DNA of 64,000 bases. Source: Spinacia oleracea. Its lineage: Eukaryota > Streptophyta > Magnoliopsida > Caryophyllales > Amaranthaceae. Below are positions 36,094 to 46,640 of this stretch, piece after piece. Position 1 is the first letter of the stretch, and each line of letters opens with the position of its first letter. The stretch is taken from contig NC_079487.1 of the NCBI RefSeq assembly GCF_020520425.1, positions 132,826,385 through 132,890,384 on the forward strand. The letters run 5' to 3'. Position numbers and translations under genes: made by a program. The notes below the pieces were generated by a model, which was not told the origin of the DNA, made no database searches, and saw nothing but the letters and a program-made list of their open reading frames with translations.

Positions 36094-37046
36094 TACTATA
36101 TACTAAAAGTGACATCAGGAATGACACGTATCAATTCCTGGTACGATTTTTTCCCGCTAAAAATCCTTTTCTAAAAACAATATACCTAGCTATTTTATTC
36201 TATTGTTATTTTCTCTCCTTTTGTAAAAATGTTTATAAATAGAAAAAATTATCTATTACTATATACTAAAAGAGACATAGGAATGACACGTGTCAATTCT
36301 TGGTGCTATTTTTTCCCGCCAAAAACCCTTTCCTAAAAAAACAAATTACTTTATTCTATTTTTATTTTCTCTCCTTTTGTATAAATGTTTATAAATAGAA
36401 AAAAAAAATAGGATTACGGAGTATTAAATATGACATATTAGAATTTTTTTTGGTAATATTTAATCAGATCGTCATATCAATAATAAAAAAAAAATTCACT
36501 CAATATTTCATTCATATTAAGCATATCAAATATTTAATTTGGTCAAATCAGCATATTAAACATATAAGATATATAATACGTAATAGAGAAAAAATTGTAT
36601 ATTATATGACAAAAAGAGTATGTTCGAGATTTATTAATTACGCAATAAGTTTAAGGGATAAATATTTCAGTTAAAAAAAATGGTCAATTAATAATTTTCA
36701 AATAACCGTGCGTGCATGGGACCTAATCTAGTAAGATTATTAAATATGACATTATTAGACAATTTTTGTAATATTTAGTCAGATCGTCATATCAATAATA
36801 GAAAACATTCTTACTCAATATTTTGTTTATATTAAGCATATCAAATATTTAATTTGGTCAAATCATCATATTAAACATATAAAATATATAATACGTAATA
36901 GAGCGAAAATTGTGAACTGTATGATAAAATGAGTTCGTTCGAGATTTATTAATTACGGAATAAATTTAAGAGATAAATATTTCAGTTAAAAAAGATGATC
37001 AATTATAATCTTTAAATAACCGTGCGTGTACGGGACCTAATTTAGT
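36094..37046 (+). mobile_element. Tandem non-autonomous Helitron-like copies
   Basis: Two 5' ends (ACTATATACTAAAAGTGACA at ~36096, and TCTATTACTATATACTAAAA at 36252) are followed by two 3' ends: CCGTGCGTGCATGG hairpin then CTAG at 36728-36731, and CCGTGCGTGTACGG then TTTAG at 37041-37045. The body 36423-36731 is repeated at 36743-37045. TC start, a short hairpin just before a CTAG end and no target duplication are Helitron features. Confidence 0.7.
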
Positions 37047-37309
37047 TTATAATATCAATGAGATCCATGGGAAAATAATGGGTGAGCGGTGATTTTAGGT
37101 ATAATATTTTAATGTAAAACTTATAAAAATGAAATAGAATGTACTCCCTTCGTATTATTTTTGGGAGTTATATGTACCATTTCCAGCTGCACTCCCCAAT
37201 TATTTAAAATCTTTTTTCTATGGTTCCCAAATATGTACCCACATCATCATTTCTCATAATAATTTATTATTTCACTATCAAGTACTCCGTATTAAAATAA
37301 ACTAAAATA

Positions 37310-37672
37310 ATCAATAAAGGTCCCAACTTGAAATCTTTAATCTGTGCCACAATGATGACATGACATACTTATGTTTAATGAGCGTAATTGGAAACTAAAA
37401 TATTTAACCTATTATACATGTTATAAAAAATGTAGGAAAATTTTAATATTCTAAATTAATATTCTAAATTAATATGAATATATAAATATTTGTTTCTTTT
37501 TTTATACCGACTACTTTATTTAAATATTTTCATAGTAAAAATATTGGTTTGGTAAAATATTTTGATAACGCATGATCTACATGACGCCTATATGTATCAA
37601 ATAGAATCCGACACGTAAGATTGCGACAACTAAAATGTTGTAGCAACTTGCGACCTTTATCATCACCAAAAA
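37310..37672. mobile_element. MITE family with GATAAAGGTC..GCGACCTTTATC ends
   Basis: Left text AATAAAGGTCCCAACTTG and right text CAACTTGCGACCTTTATCATC are imperfect inverted repeats. The interior (TGATGACATGAC, CGACACGTAAGATTGCGACA) matches 59799-60058. Confidence 0.65.
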
Positions 37673-37789
37673 ATAAAAAATTTACCCATCTACCATTTGC
37701 ATCATTATTATAAGAAAATCAACTCACATTCGTTAATACTTGTGACGGTCAGCATGTGACTCCTACAAAGTTAGAAGGAGTAACTTATA

Positions 37790-37908
37790 AAAAATCACGA
37801 AAGGAGTACACGTAACAACTCTTTGTCTATAAATCAAAGCTCTGAAACACCTACCTAAGAGAATATAATTAACCACAACCCAGAACACAAATACAATCCT
37901 TAATACTT
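37790..37908 (+). repeat. Second copy of the Kunitz-gene core promoter
   Basis: GAAAGGAGTACACGTA, CAACTC, TTGTCTATAAATCAAAGC and ACACCTACC parallel the immediate upstream region of the inhibitor gene at 39374-39460 (GAAGGGAGTACGCGTA, CAACTCG, TTGTCTATAAATTAAAGC). The TATA-like CTATAAAT is kept in both. No coding sequence follows this copy; a SINE and other repeats do. Confidence 0.65.
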
Positions 37909-37920
37909 ATGTCGGTCAAC

Positions 37921-38090
37921 ATATACCAATTGTTTGGTTGTTTAGTGGTGATTAGGGTTGAACTTGATAGAGAGAATCTGTGTTCGAACCCCCGCAATAA
38001 CAATTGGGAGGGGACTGGAACCTAACCACGCAGAATTGGCTCGAATTCGGATTAGCCATAAAGGTGAACCGGGTACTAACACAAAAAAAA
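37921..38090 (+). mobile_element. tRNA-derived SINE with 12-bp target duplication
   Basis: A-box-like TGTTTAGTGG, B-box-like TGTTCGAACCC and an A tail ending at 38090. A perfect ATGTCGGTCAAC repeat flanks it (37909-37920 and 38091-38102). Confidence 0.9.
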
Positions 38091-38143
38091 ATGTCGGTCA
38101 ACTTATCAGTTATCACTTCTAAAAAATCAAAATATGGTTTAAA

Positions 38144-38359
38144 CACCCGGGTGCACAATGCTCACTGTGCACCCTGTTTTACAAAGAACATATTGTTCAC
38201 ACCCAAAGAACATATAGCCAATGAACATATAGTTCAAATTCATAGAACATATAGTTTAAATATTTCACTAATACATGTTAATTGGAATCGTTCTCAATAT
38301 TCATTAGATTTCCAATAAATGTTCAACAGGGTGCAGAATGAGCATTGTGCACCCGGATG
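38144..38359. mobile_element. Fold-back MITE with GGGTGCACAATGCTCA ends
   Basis: Left CACCCGGGTGCACAATGCTC pairs with right GAGCATTGTGCACCCGGATG; CACCCTGTT / AACAGGGTG extends inward. The interior has repeated AAAGAACATAT words, as in 28041-28292. Confidence 0.8.
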
Positions 38360-38699
38360 TATAATCCAAATTGCGCTAAAAACTACGTACACAAGAGGTG
38401 AAAAGGGGGTTGCTAAATGCAGCATGATTTTACTTGACGCAACCCTTTTTTCTTTCATTTGTTTCATTCTGAAAAAAAAAAATCTAACTCCCACTTTTAT
38501 TGTTTTCTCTCAACCTTTTCCCCTATTATTTTTGTTTACATAAACTTGATTTTTTTTAGTGTAACGTGTACGTGATAAAATTATAATACGTATTTGGATT
38601 GACATGGACGATTTTTTTGACTTGGAAGACCTTGGAATTGAGGTAATATCCGTTTTTTCTGTTTTTTCGAGTCACTTCATGTAACTTATATGAAATATA

Positions 38700-38852
38700 C
38701 ACTTCCATTTTGTACAGATTGAACAAAACATAATTAGCTATTTCGTATAGATCGAACATAGTGGAACTAACTATTTCGTACAGATTGAACAAAATAGAGT
38801 TAACTATTTCATACAGATTGAACAAAATATAGTTAACTATTTCATACAGAAA
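38700..38852. repeat. ~42-bp tandem repeats
   Basis: Four diverged units of the form CAGATTGAACAAAATAGAG followed by TTAACTATTTCATA. Confidence 0.85.
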
Positions 38853-39487
38853 CCAAAGAATTAAAAAGGCTATTTCTGGTTTTTTACAGGGGTGCGCCAA
38901 AGTAATTGAAGGTTGCGTATAGCAACCGTGGTTGAAAAAGCACGAAGGGAGGAGGGCGTCAAAATCGCAGCCAGGCATGTATTATGAAATACATGCCATG
39001 GGCTTGTTTGTAATTTCCCATCCATTTTGAAATTGTTGAATAGTCAACCCCGTTTGCCAACTTGAATCCCGTTTGTAATATGAATACCATTTTAAAATAT
39101 TTAGCACCATTTTTGTGATATTAATACCACTTTATAAAATTTAGTACAAAACGAGTACCATTTAAGGAAAATGAATTTCATTTAAAAAAAGTTTAGTACC
39201 ATTTTTGTAATACCAATACCAACCCAGCAATGCCAAGTCACCACCCCGTTTTACAAATTTACAATTCCGTTATACATTTCCCCCCAAAAATATTTAACAT
39301 TTACATTTACCTTTTTATTTGGGGTTGACATGTTTTTGCAAATACATGTCAGGTATGTATTTGGACTTCCTCCGAAGGGAGTACGCGTACGTAGCAACTC
39401 GACCATTGTCTATAAATTAAAGCCATGAGCTCGTAGAATACAGAACCTCAACCTACTACCAAAGAGATTAATACAAAAAACCACAAA

Positions 39488-40177
39488 ATGAAACACCTTA
39501 TCCAATTCCTGGCGTTAGTAATCACTACCACACTCCTCTTCCTTTCCATTCAAATGACCACCGCCGCCGCCGTCGCCGGCAATGGCGGCAAGACAACCGC
39601 CGTCTTAGACACCTACGGAAAGCCACTAAAAGCCGGGCAGAATTACTATATCGTGCCTACTAGCGGAAAGGCCACAGGAGGCGGTTTTACATGGAAACGC
39701 CTCCCAAAATGGCCAAAGTACCCTAAGTACTACGTGGAACAGTTAAAGCAACGCACAAACTTTGGCGACCCTATTAATTTCGACACTATTAACCCCTCAA
39801 AATCATCTACTATAATAAGTATTTCCTCCAATATCAAAGTCAATTTCAGTACTTTGGCCGTACAAAAGTACGGAAATAGTAACTGGGAGGTGGTCCGTAG
39901 TGGTAGTGATGGTGCCAAATGGGTGGTAGAGATCGGAGTTGTTCGGCCCAAGATTCTTTCGCACATCAAATTCACCATTGAACGTCATAATAAAGAGGTT
40001 GGTTATATGATCAAACATTGTAGTAGTGATCTTGTGTGTGGAGGTATTGGTCTTGTTTATGACTATTATGTTGGACAGATATTGGGTGTTAATGCCACAT
40101 ACCCTATGGCTGTTGTTTTCGAGCCAGGCCTCTTTTTTACTGGAGAAACCTTCAATAAGTCTACTTCTGATACCTAA
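39488..40177 (+). CDS. Kunitz-type (STI) protease inhibitor, secreted
   Basis: Single exon, 229 aa, as usual for Kunitz inhibitors. Residues 1-27 form a hydrophobic signal peptide. The family signature follows at VLDTYGKPLKAGQNYYIVP, then GGGFTW, VEIGVVRPKILSHIKFTIER, and C-terminal hydrophobic beta strands (PMAVVFEPGLFF). Classical members have four cysteines in two disulfides; here only the second pair is present (HCSSDLVC), and the first pair around the reactive loop is missing, so target specificity cannot be guessed. A lysine/proline-rich stretch KRLPKWPKYPKYY occupies part of the first-disulfide region. TATA-like CTATAAAT lies about 77 bp before the ATG. Such genes are commonly wound- or herbivory-induced or storage-linked; nothing in the sequence decides this. 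Confidence 0.88.
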   Translation: MKHLIQFLALVITTTLLFLSIQMTTAAAVAGNGGKTTAVLDTYGKPLKAGQNYYIVPTSGKATGGGFTWKRLPKWPKYPKYYVEQLKQRTNFGDPINFDTINPSKSSTIISISSNIKVNFSTLAVQKYGNSNWEVVRSGSDGAKWVVEIGVVRPKILSHIKFTIERHNKEVGYMIKHCSSDLVCGGIGLVYDYYVGQILGVNATYPMAVVFEPGLFFTGETFNKSTSDT

Positions 40178-40448
40178 ACAACCAACGGATCGGAAGTATC
40201 ATTTCCTGTATTTTTATGACAAATGATGTAGACGGAATTTACCTGTTTAATTCCTTTCGTTTTTAACTACGAAGAACGAGCCATTGAGAAGTCTTCCTAT
40301 ATATATATATGGCATTTGCATTTTCATTTACTTTCTTGTTTTCTTACTAATTGTTATAAATAAGCATCGAAATTAATGAGATCTATTTAATCTGTCCGAG
40401 ATCTATTAATGAGAAATTAATGAGAATAATATTCTCTGTACTTTAACA

Positions 40449-40800
40449 TGGTATCGATCAGAGCCAGGTCTATGACTTGGACCTTGGACCGTTAATACTC
40501 TAGGTCAAAGTAAAATGTCACGGGTGAGAGTGTCGAGAAACGCGCTCTGACCCATGAAACATCACATGTGACCGAACTAAAAAAAAGGGACCTTACACAG
40601 TTACACGTGAGGGGAAGTGTTGAAGCAAATCTTTCCAAACAACACATGTGAGTGTTCTACATTGTTAAAAAAATGAGAGAATTAATCACTTAATAAAGCC
40701 GATGGACTATTCCCCTTATTGACAAACAGTTTTAAGGTGGAACCCCGTTGGACTTGTTAAGTAGACTCTCTCTTTTTTAGTGAAAAAAAAACGATACAAA
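40449..40800 (+). mobile_element. Small LTR-element remnant (TRIM-like)
   Basis: A primer-binding-site-like TGGTATC..CAGAGCCAGG (initiator Met tRNA type) near 40449 and a purine tract GAGGGGAAG directly before TGTTGAAGCAAATC at about 40619 are only ~170 bp apart, with no gag-pol between them. This spacing fits a terminal-repeat retrotransposon in miniature. Incomplete and old; borders approximate. Confidence 0.5.
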
Positions 40801-40844
40801 AATAATTGGTTGGACAAAAGAAGTTTACTCATGCTTTAATTTAT

Positions 40845-41400
40845 GGCAAATTTGCCAAAAAGGACCTTTTATAACTCAAATTTTGCGAGAAAGGACCTTA
40901 TATAATTTTTTTTGTGAAAACACACCTTAAAGTAATTTTTTTTGCGAGAAAGGACCTAAGGAATGTTTCCGGCATTGACTGAGCTTTTCCGGCCATTAAC
41001 TTGCACGTGAGCAGCACGTGTGGCTTACGTTGGCTAAAGACAATGATTTTCCTGACTCTTGAATTTTCAAACTTGATTTTATTTCGGTTTTTCTTTTCAA
41101 CTTTAGGTTTTAAAGCTTAGAATTTTGGAGGAAAATTGGGTGTGATTAGCAAAATAATGCCATACGTGCTTCTCACGTGCAAGTCAATGGCCGGAAAAAA
41201 CTCAGTCAATGCCGGAAATTTACTCTTGGTTGTCTTTCGCAAAAAAAATTACATTAATGTGTGATTTCACAAAAAAAAATTAATATAAGGTCCTTTCTCG
41301 CAAAAAAATTTACATTAAGGTGTTATTTCACAAAAAAAAATATATAAGGTCCTTTCTCGCAAAATTTGGATTATAAAAGGTCCTTTTTAACAAATTTGCC
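40845..41400. mobile_element. Mutator-like MITE with long, internally repetitive TIRs
   Basis: Starts GGCAAATTTGCCAAAAAGGA and ends TCCTTTTTAACAAATTTGCC. A perfect 9-bp target duplication TTAATTTAT flanks it (40836-40844 and 41401-41409), as for Mutator elements. Each arm contains repeated AAGGTCCTTTCTCGC units and the inner pair CACGTGAGCAGCACGT / ACGTGCTTCTCACGTG. Confidence 0.88.
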
Positions 41401-41409
41401 TTAATTTAT

Positions 41410-42140
41410 TTATTTTGTTTGTGAAATAGGCCTGGGCTTTCTAGCTCAACGTATCACAGGTGGTGGGCTGAGCCCAAAGCACTAGTGGACTCCAAAGAAT
41501 TGGACCAAGGGCAATCCACACAATTGCTGAGAGTGTAGAGAGTTAGAGACTTGGAGGGGGTTTAGGAGTTGGAGTATGTATGAAGAAGTGTGATGTTCTT
41601 CCTCTCAAGTCTCAGTTCTCAACTGTGGAGTAGATTAACAATAATTATGCATAACAACATGCGATAAAGTGAACTATCACTTAATTGCGTGCTAATAGGT
41701 TAGCAAGCTAGTTAACTCCGGGGATTAACTGAATTTAACTGAAAAATAAAGACTGGAATTGAAATTGAGCCAAAAAAAAGGGGTTTTTAATTGACGTCCT
41801 ATTTCGCTAATAAAGCCCGCGTATTACTAGTAAAGTGACAATTATACCCTTTACCTAAAAATGAAATTAATAAATTTTAACAAAGATTTTTTTTAAAAAA
41901 ATAAAGAAATTGTTAATAAATTCATATTTTTTTTTATAAATTGAAAATAATAAGTAAATTTCAAATTTTGACTTGTATTTTTTTAAAAAAATTCTTACAA
42001 TTTTTTTTTCAATTCTAATATTTAATTTCATTAAAAAATTCAGAAAATATTTGAAATTCTAAAATTGGGAAATATTTTTTATAATATCGAAATTATAAAC
42101 AAAATAGTTAAAATTAATTTTTTATTTTTTATAAATAGAT
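41410..42140. other. AT-rich intergenic stretch, nothing recognised
   Basis: No exon or defined element. T- and A-rich runs increase towards the hairpin at 42148. Confidence 0.5.
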
Positions 42141-42147
42141 CCGCCCG

Positions 42148-42294
42148 CAATTGGCTGCACCATACCATGGTGTGCCGCTCAGAAATGGTGGCACTGTGGC
42201 AGCCACCATGGCTCAGCCGCCCAAGATATGCAGTTGAGCCATGGTGGCTGCCCCCATTTCTGAGCGGCACACCATGATATGGTGCAGCCAATTG
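42148..42294. repeat. Near-perfect GC-rich hairpin (68/60-bp arms, 19-bp loop)
   Basis: Arm 42148-42215 (CAATTGGCTGCACCATACCA ... AGCCACCATGGCTCA) is the inverse of 42235-42294 with one mismatch and one 8-base bulge (around TGGCACTG). The loop is 42216-42234. It stands out from AT-rich flanks. It could be a fold-back transposon core or, if transcribed, a hairpin-RNA precursor; the sequence alone does not decide. Confidence 0.85.
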
Positions 42295-43200
42295 TGTGCG
42301 GCAAATTACTGGAATAATTAAAAAAAAAAAAAAAATCTTCAAATGAAGGCTGCTTTGCGATTAGAATTTCTGAAATTGGCTCCATCTCCATCACCAAACT
42401 GTGCCTAGAAGAGATAATCGGCCCCTCTAACTGATTGTTCATCAGCATCACCAACAATCGATCCATTAATCGAACTCGCAACGGTGAAATTGGAACATTA
42501 GGGGTTGTACGACAGCCCAAAGATGTCGATATATTCATGTACAAGATATGCCGATTTCGTCTTCTATGTTGATGGTGCAGGTTGTTGCTTTTTTGGGTCG
42601 TCCCCTACCTCTAGCCATGGCGGTGCGAAGAAGAATTAGCGCTGGGGAGGACCTCACGAAGAAGAACCTGTACTTTTTTTTTTATTATTATTTTTATTAT
42701 TATTATTATAGGAAAACACCAAAACGTTACAAGCTTAATAAGCTACAAAGAACAAGTGAACTACAAGAAGTTGGAGGGGAGCCGAGATACAATCTGGGCC
42801 CCCACTCCTCTAGCTATGGCGAACCCGATCCTGCTGAAAATGTGGGCAGCTGCCCGCGCCCCAATGTCCTGAGCCCTGGAGTACGTCTGGACCCGCTTCA
42901 GCAAAGAAACAACCCCTTTCTCTAATTCCCCAAAAGAAGAGAAGGAAAAAGGAAAGAAACCGTAACCCAAAGCCCTACAACGTGCCGCATACTTATCCTG
43001 CTTCCGTTGCGCTGCAACCGCCACGACCCGACCCGGAACGAATCCTGACAACCCCGATTGCGTCATAGGGGAAGACCCAGTCAAGTCAACACACACATCT
43101 AGACCGCCATCCCATGAGTAAAGCAAAATATCTGCAGGACGAAGAGCTCCATCACTCTCACTAGTCAGCCCAACATCAACCTCCTTGCGAGCAGAAATCC

Positions 43201-46121
43201 CACTACTAGAAAAAGGGTTTATAACGACGAACTTTTTCGTCGTTATAAGGCCAAAAAGTCGTCGTTAAAACCTTTAACGACGAACCAAGTTCGTCGTTGG
43301 TTTTGTCGTAACAGCTTCCGACGTTATTAGTTATAACGACGATGTTCGTCGTGAATTTTAAACGACGAAATCATGTGTTCGTCGTTACTTATTAACGACA
43401 ATATACTTCGTCCGTCGTTAACTTATTACGACGACTCAATTTCTTGCCGTTATTAATCATGAAATAACGTCGAACAAATAGAAAATAATGACCAACTAAG
43501 TTGACGTAAAAAGAAGTTCAAATAGTAAGCGAAATTGAATTAGCATCTAAAAACAATAACACCGCTTAAAATATTTCATTACTGATTCAAATCAAAAGTA
43601 ACAAATTTAAACGATTCGTATAAAACCAATAGAAAAAATAATATTTTTATTAATAGCCAAAATATGGAAATACAAATTAAAGATCTCGCTCCATTTCACT
43701 AATCGAAGAAAGAAAAAAAAAGATCTAACACCCAGTCTTAGTTCTACTGTTAGCTCCACCGTCTTGTGATCAAATTGGACAAATCACCCAATACAATTAT
43801 TTTTAGTACCTATATAGAGTATGTCAATACTAATACCACAAATGACTAGTATTGGCACTTGCTTCTATTTTGAACACAAGACACTTTTGACATAGACTTC
43901 TTTCTCCTACATTAGCCCGAAAATACATAATAAGTACATCAAATGATTTGGTGGTAAAAAAGCGAGTTGTTGACGGCTTGATGTCAGCTCCCTTGTTAAA
44001 ATGTAAAATACCTACAAATGTAAAAGAAATCGGAAATTGTAAGTAGTAATGTTAATAGAAATAAAATATAAGATCATATACTCTGTATATAAACCATAGC
44101 ATAAGTAATACATCATGTATTCCTCTGTTTTAGACTTCAAAATTAACCAATGATGCCCAAAAGTCTACAATTTTTCCACGCTTGGAAGTTAAAAAATGGA
44201 AGAAAAGGTTCTGAATGGTGAGCATTAGACCTGAGGAGAAATACTTGAGCAGATTATCAGTAGCCCAGTAGAATTATTGTCATTGTCATTCTAGAAATCC
44301 GGACTTCACATTGACATCTCCAACCTGCAACAAAGCAAGTTACTTAACTCCCTATTGATTACAAAAGAACCTCCCTAGAATCATAATGGTTATTATCTCT
44401 AGAATCATAAAACTTATTCACCACCATTCTGATTATCGAATAATAAAAATATTTTAACTTATGGAACAGAACATAAATAGCAGCATATTTAGTTATGACT
44501 AGAACATGAAAATCATGATATCAAAATTATTTATTTCCTGAGTTAAGTTATAGGTTTTGGTAAACTCGATTTCTACGGAGTGTATTAGAATCTAACAAAA
44601 TTAAAAATTCTTGATAAGGATTAATTAGATATATAGAACTTTAAATGTCATTCAAACTTTATTATCAATTGCGTACTAAGTATTATTTTTTAGAATATAC
44701 GACACATTAATTTGGGGGGAATATTGGTGGAATTCGCCCGAATTGGATATGTAATGAACACTTTGCCAGACTTTCTTAACAATTAGCAGAATTAAATAAT
44801 AAATTTCTACATTGGAAAATTCAAATAAACATGTTTTAAGGAACAACATTGTTTGAATTTATAAACAGAATTATGGGAATTATACTCAAACGAAATTCAA
44901 TATATGACATACCAGTTTTCTCATGTCTGCTACTTTAATGGCTTCTCCTTGAAAATACCAATAGGTTTTTACAATCATGACTCTAACATGAGCTACTGAT
45001 CATCATATTCATATACTAATTTCAATTTCACAACAATTCCAAGTTTACAGCAATAACTTGTGAAGAAGATCAACAATTCTTATTCAACAATCTAACTATC
45101 ACCATAAGCCAAATTGCAAGAAGTAGGACAATTAGAATTGATACCTGCACTATTAACAAATGCAGCAACATGAACTCCACCACTACCCGTAATCTGCACA
45201 TGATGTTGCGGAACACTTTGTTCTTCAGAAGACGAAGTCGCCATTAAAGAGCTCACCAATTTCTTCAATAAAATTCTACAAATCGATCAAGAATCCAAAA
45301 GAAAACCCTCAAAAATATGGAACAAGAATCAAGCTGCAAATTGATCTGAATTTGCAGTAACGAACAAAGAGAACGACTAATCAGTCGCAAATGAAGAAAA
45401 GAGGCTCAATCGAAATTTCTAGAAATTCGATTGAACAGTACCCACAAAATTTGGGGAAAAATTACTCCAGATTAACAACTCTCATAACTTGAGATGCCGA
45501 ATACGGTTTCGTAAACCAGTAAAAGAAATTCAAATTAAATCCCAGGAATTAGAGACTACCAGAACTCAAAACAGTACCTTACAAGAAACTTCAAAGGAGA
45601 ACCCACCAACAAAACAGGAAAAAGATAACAAATCAGGTTAAATAAACACACAAAACCCAAATCCTATAAAATAGGAAATTATTAACGGAATCAACAACAA
45701 TCTGAATTCGAAAGAGTTAAGCAATGAAAGAAATCAAGACAACCATTGATTTACCTGGATCAGGTGACTATGGAATTCGATTACTGTTTCCTTCTCAATT
45801 TTAATATTAGATCCTCAAATCCTCGATTTTGGGGAAGAAGATTGAGATTGAAAAAATCAACGAAGTTGTGCAAAAGAGGAGAGATGGATACGGTGGCTAG
45901 GGTTCACCTCTAGAAGGATTAGAAATGGGTTATAATAAACTTTAAAGCCTTTGTTATCTAAGCAAAGACGACGAACAGGGAAAACAAATGAAATTCCGCT
46001 TTTTTTATTTTTCATAAAATTTAAAATTAGATTAACCGCGCCTCTATATATTAGTTATTGCGACAATATTTTCCACATTGTCGTTATTTGGTTGTCGTTA
46101 ATGTGTTTATTTCTAGTAGTG
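43201..46121. mobile_element. CACTA (En/Spm) element, 2,921 bp, non-autonomous
   Basis: Starts CACTACTAGAAAAAGGG and ends TTTCTAGTAGTG; a 3-bp target duplication TCC flanks it (43198-43200 and 46122-46124). Subterminal AACGACGAA / TTCGTCGTT motifs repeat many times in the first 250 bp and again near the right end, as expected for transposase binding sites. I find no transposase. Inside, on the minus strand, there is a promoter/leader-like region (45250-45930) and a small spliced frame (see 44280-45243). Confidence 0.93.
44280..45243 (-). CDS. Candidate small spliced ORF inside the CACTA element
   Basis: On the minus strand an ATG at 45243 opens MATSSSEEQSVPQHHVQITG then SGGVHVAAFVNSA, ending at a donor (GCAG|GTATCAATT, ~45143). 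An acceptor TTGTTGCAG at ~44324 leads to a short last exon with a stop a few dozen bases on. Upstream lie a CTAGCCACCGTATCC leader, a CCAG|GTAAATC donor and pyrimidine-rich text, as in a real 5' UTR with an intron. I do not recognise the protein. It may be a captured gene start or the remains of an element gene. Confidence 0.35.
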
Positions 46122-46384
46122 TCCCCGACCGATAGCAAATATCCAAAAGGGTATCACGAACAACATTATGTCGATGTTTGATGCCCACAATCCCAGCACA
46201 AGACACGGCATGATCCCCATAAATGTCCCCGTCGAAAACCCGAGAGCTAGCAGAACACGACGTCGAATCAGAGAACAACGGAATACCCAACCGATAGCAA
46301 AGAACCGAACGATAGCATATTGGACTCACGAAGCGCCTATGTTAATGGTATAGTTGATGTCATATTGGACTCGACTCCACCGTT

Positions 46385-46640
46385 AGGCTTGGGTTGTTTG
46401 GTTATGAGAGGTTTGAGGAAAAAAGAGCTTTTTTAGGTGAATTAGAGGTTTGACTTTTTCAAAAAGCTAATTGGAAGTGTTTCAGTGTTTGGTTAGGAGA
46501 GGTTTGAAAGAGAGTTTTGGGGTGAAAAAGCTAAATCTCAAAAAGCTCAATATAGGAACTTTTGGCAATTAGAGGTTTGAGAAAGTGAATGTAAAATTAG
46601 TACTTTGTCCTAATATTGCCTAAAATTACAACACTTAACA
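46385..46640. mobile_element. Dispersed repeat with TTTGGTTATGAGAGGTTTGA text
   Basis: Homologous to 56090-56762, where the copy carries an internal insertion. AAAAAGCTAATT and AGAGGTTTGA words recur. Ends not fixed. Confidence 0.6.

Larger units (their letters stand above)
42761..46340 (-). pseudogene. C-terminal part of a reverse-transcriptase-associated protein, split by a CACTA element
   Basis: Minus-strand text at 46330-46125 reads YRLGIPLFSDSTSC, FDGDIYGDHAVSCAGIVG, IKHRHNVVRDTLLDICYRSG. It continues beyond the inserted element at 43197-42761 as ISARKEVDVGLT, LRPADILLYSWDGGLDVCVD, LTGSSP, GRVVAVAAQRKQDKY and SFGELEKGVVSLLKRVQ to VGAQIVSRLPSNFL. From memory this is the end of a plant multi-copy non-LTR-like protein that follows a YLDDG-type reverse transcriptase: a HAVxC zinc knuckle, then a block whose RPAD...CVDLT...QRKQDKY spacing recalls PD-(D/E)XK nucleases. 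The RT domain itself is not in the window. Truncated and interrupted. Confidence 0.6.

Noticed and set aside
38556-38978. 140-codon minus-strand frame with repeated YEIVN
   Set aside because: Produced by the 42-bp tandem repeat at 38700-38852; period divisible by three keeps the frame open.
42548-42655. A gene start on the minus strand (MARGRGRPKKATTC, AT-hook-like)
   Set aside because: Only ~27 codons before the frame closes and no splice continuation; probably a transposon fragment.
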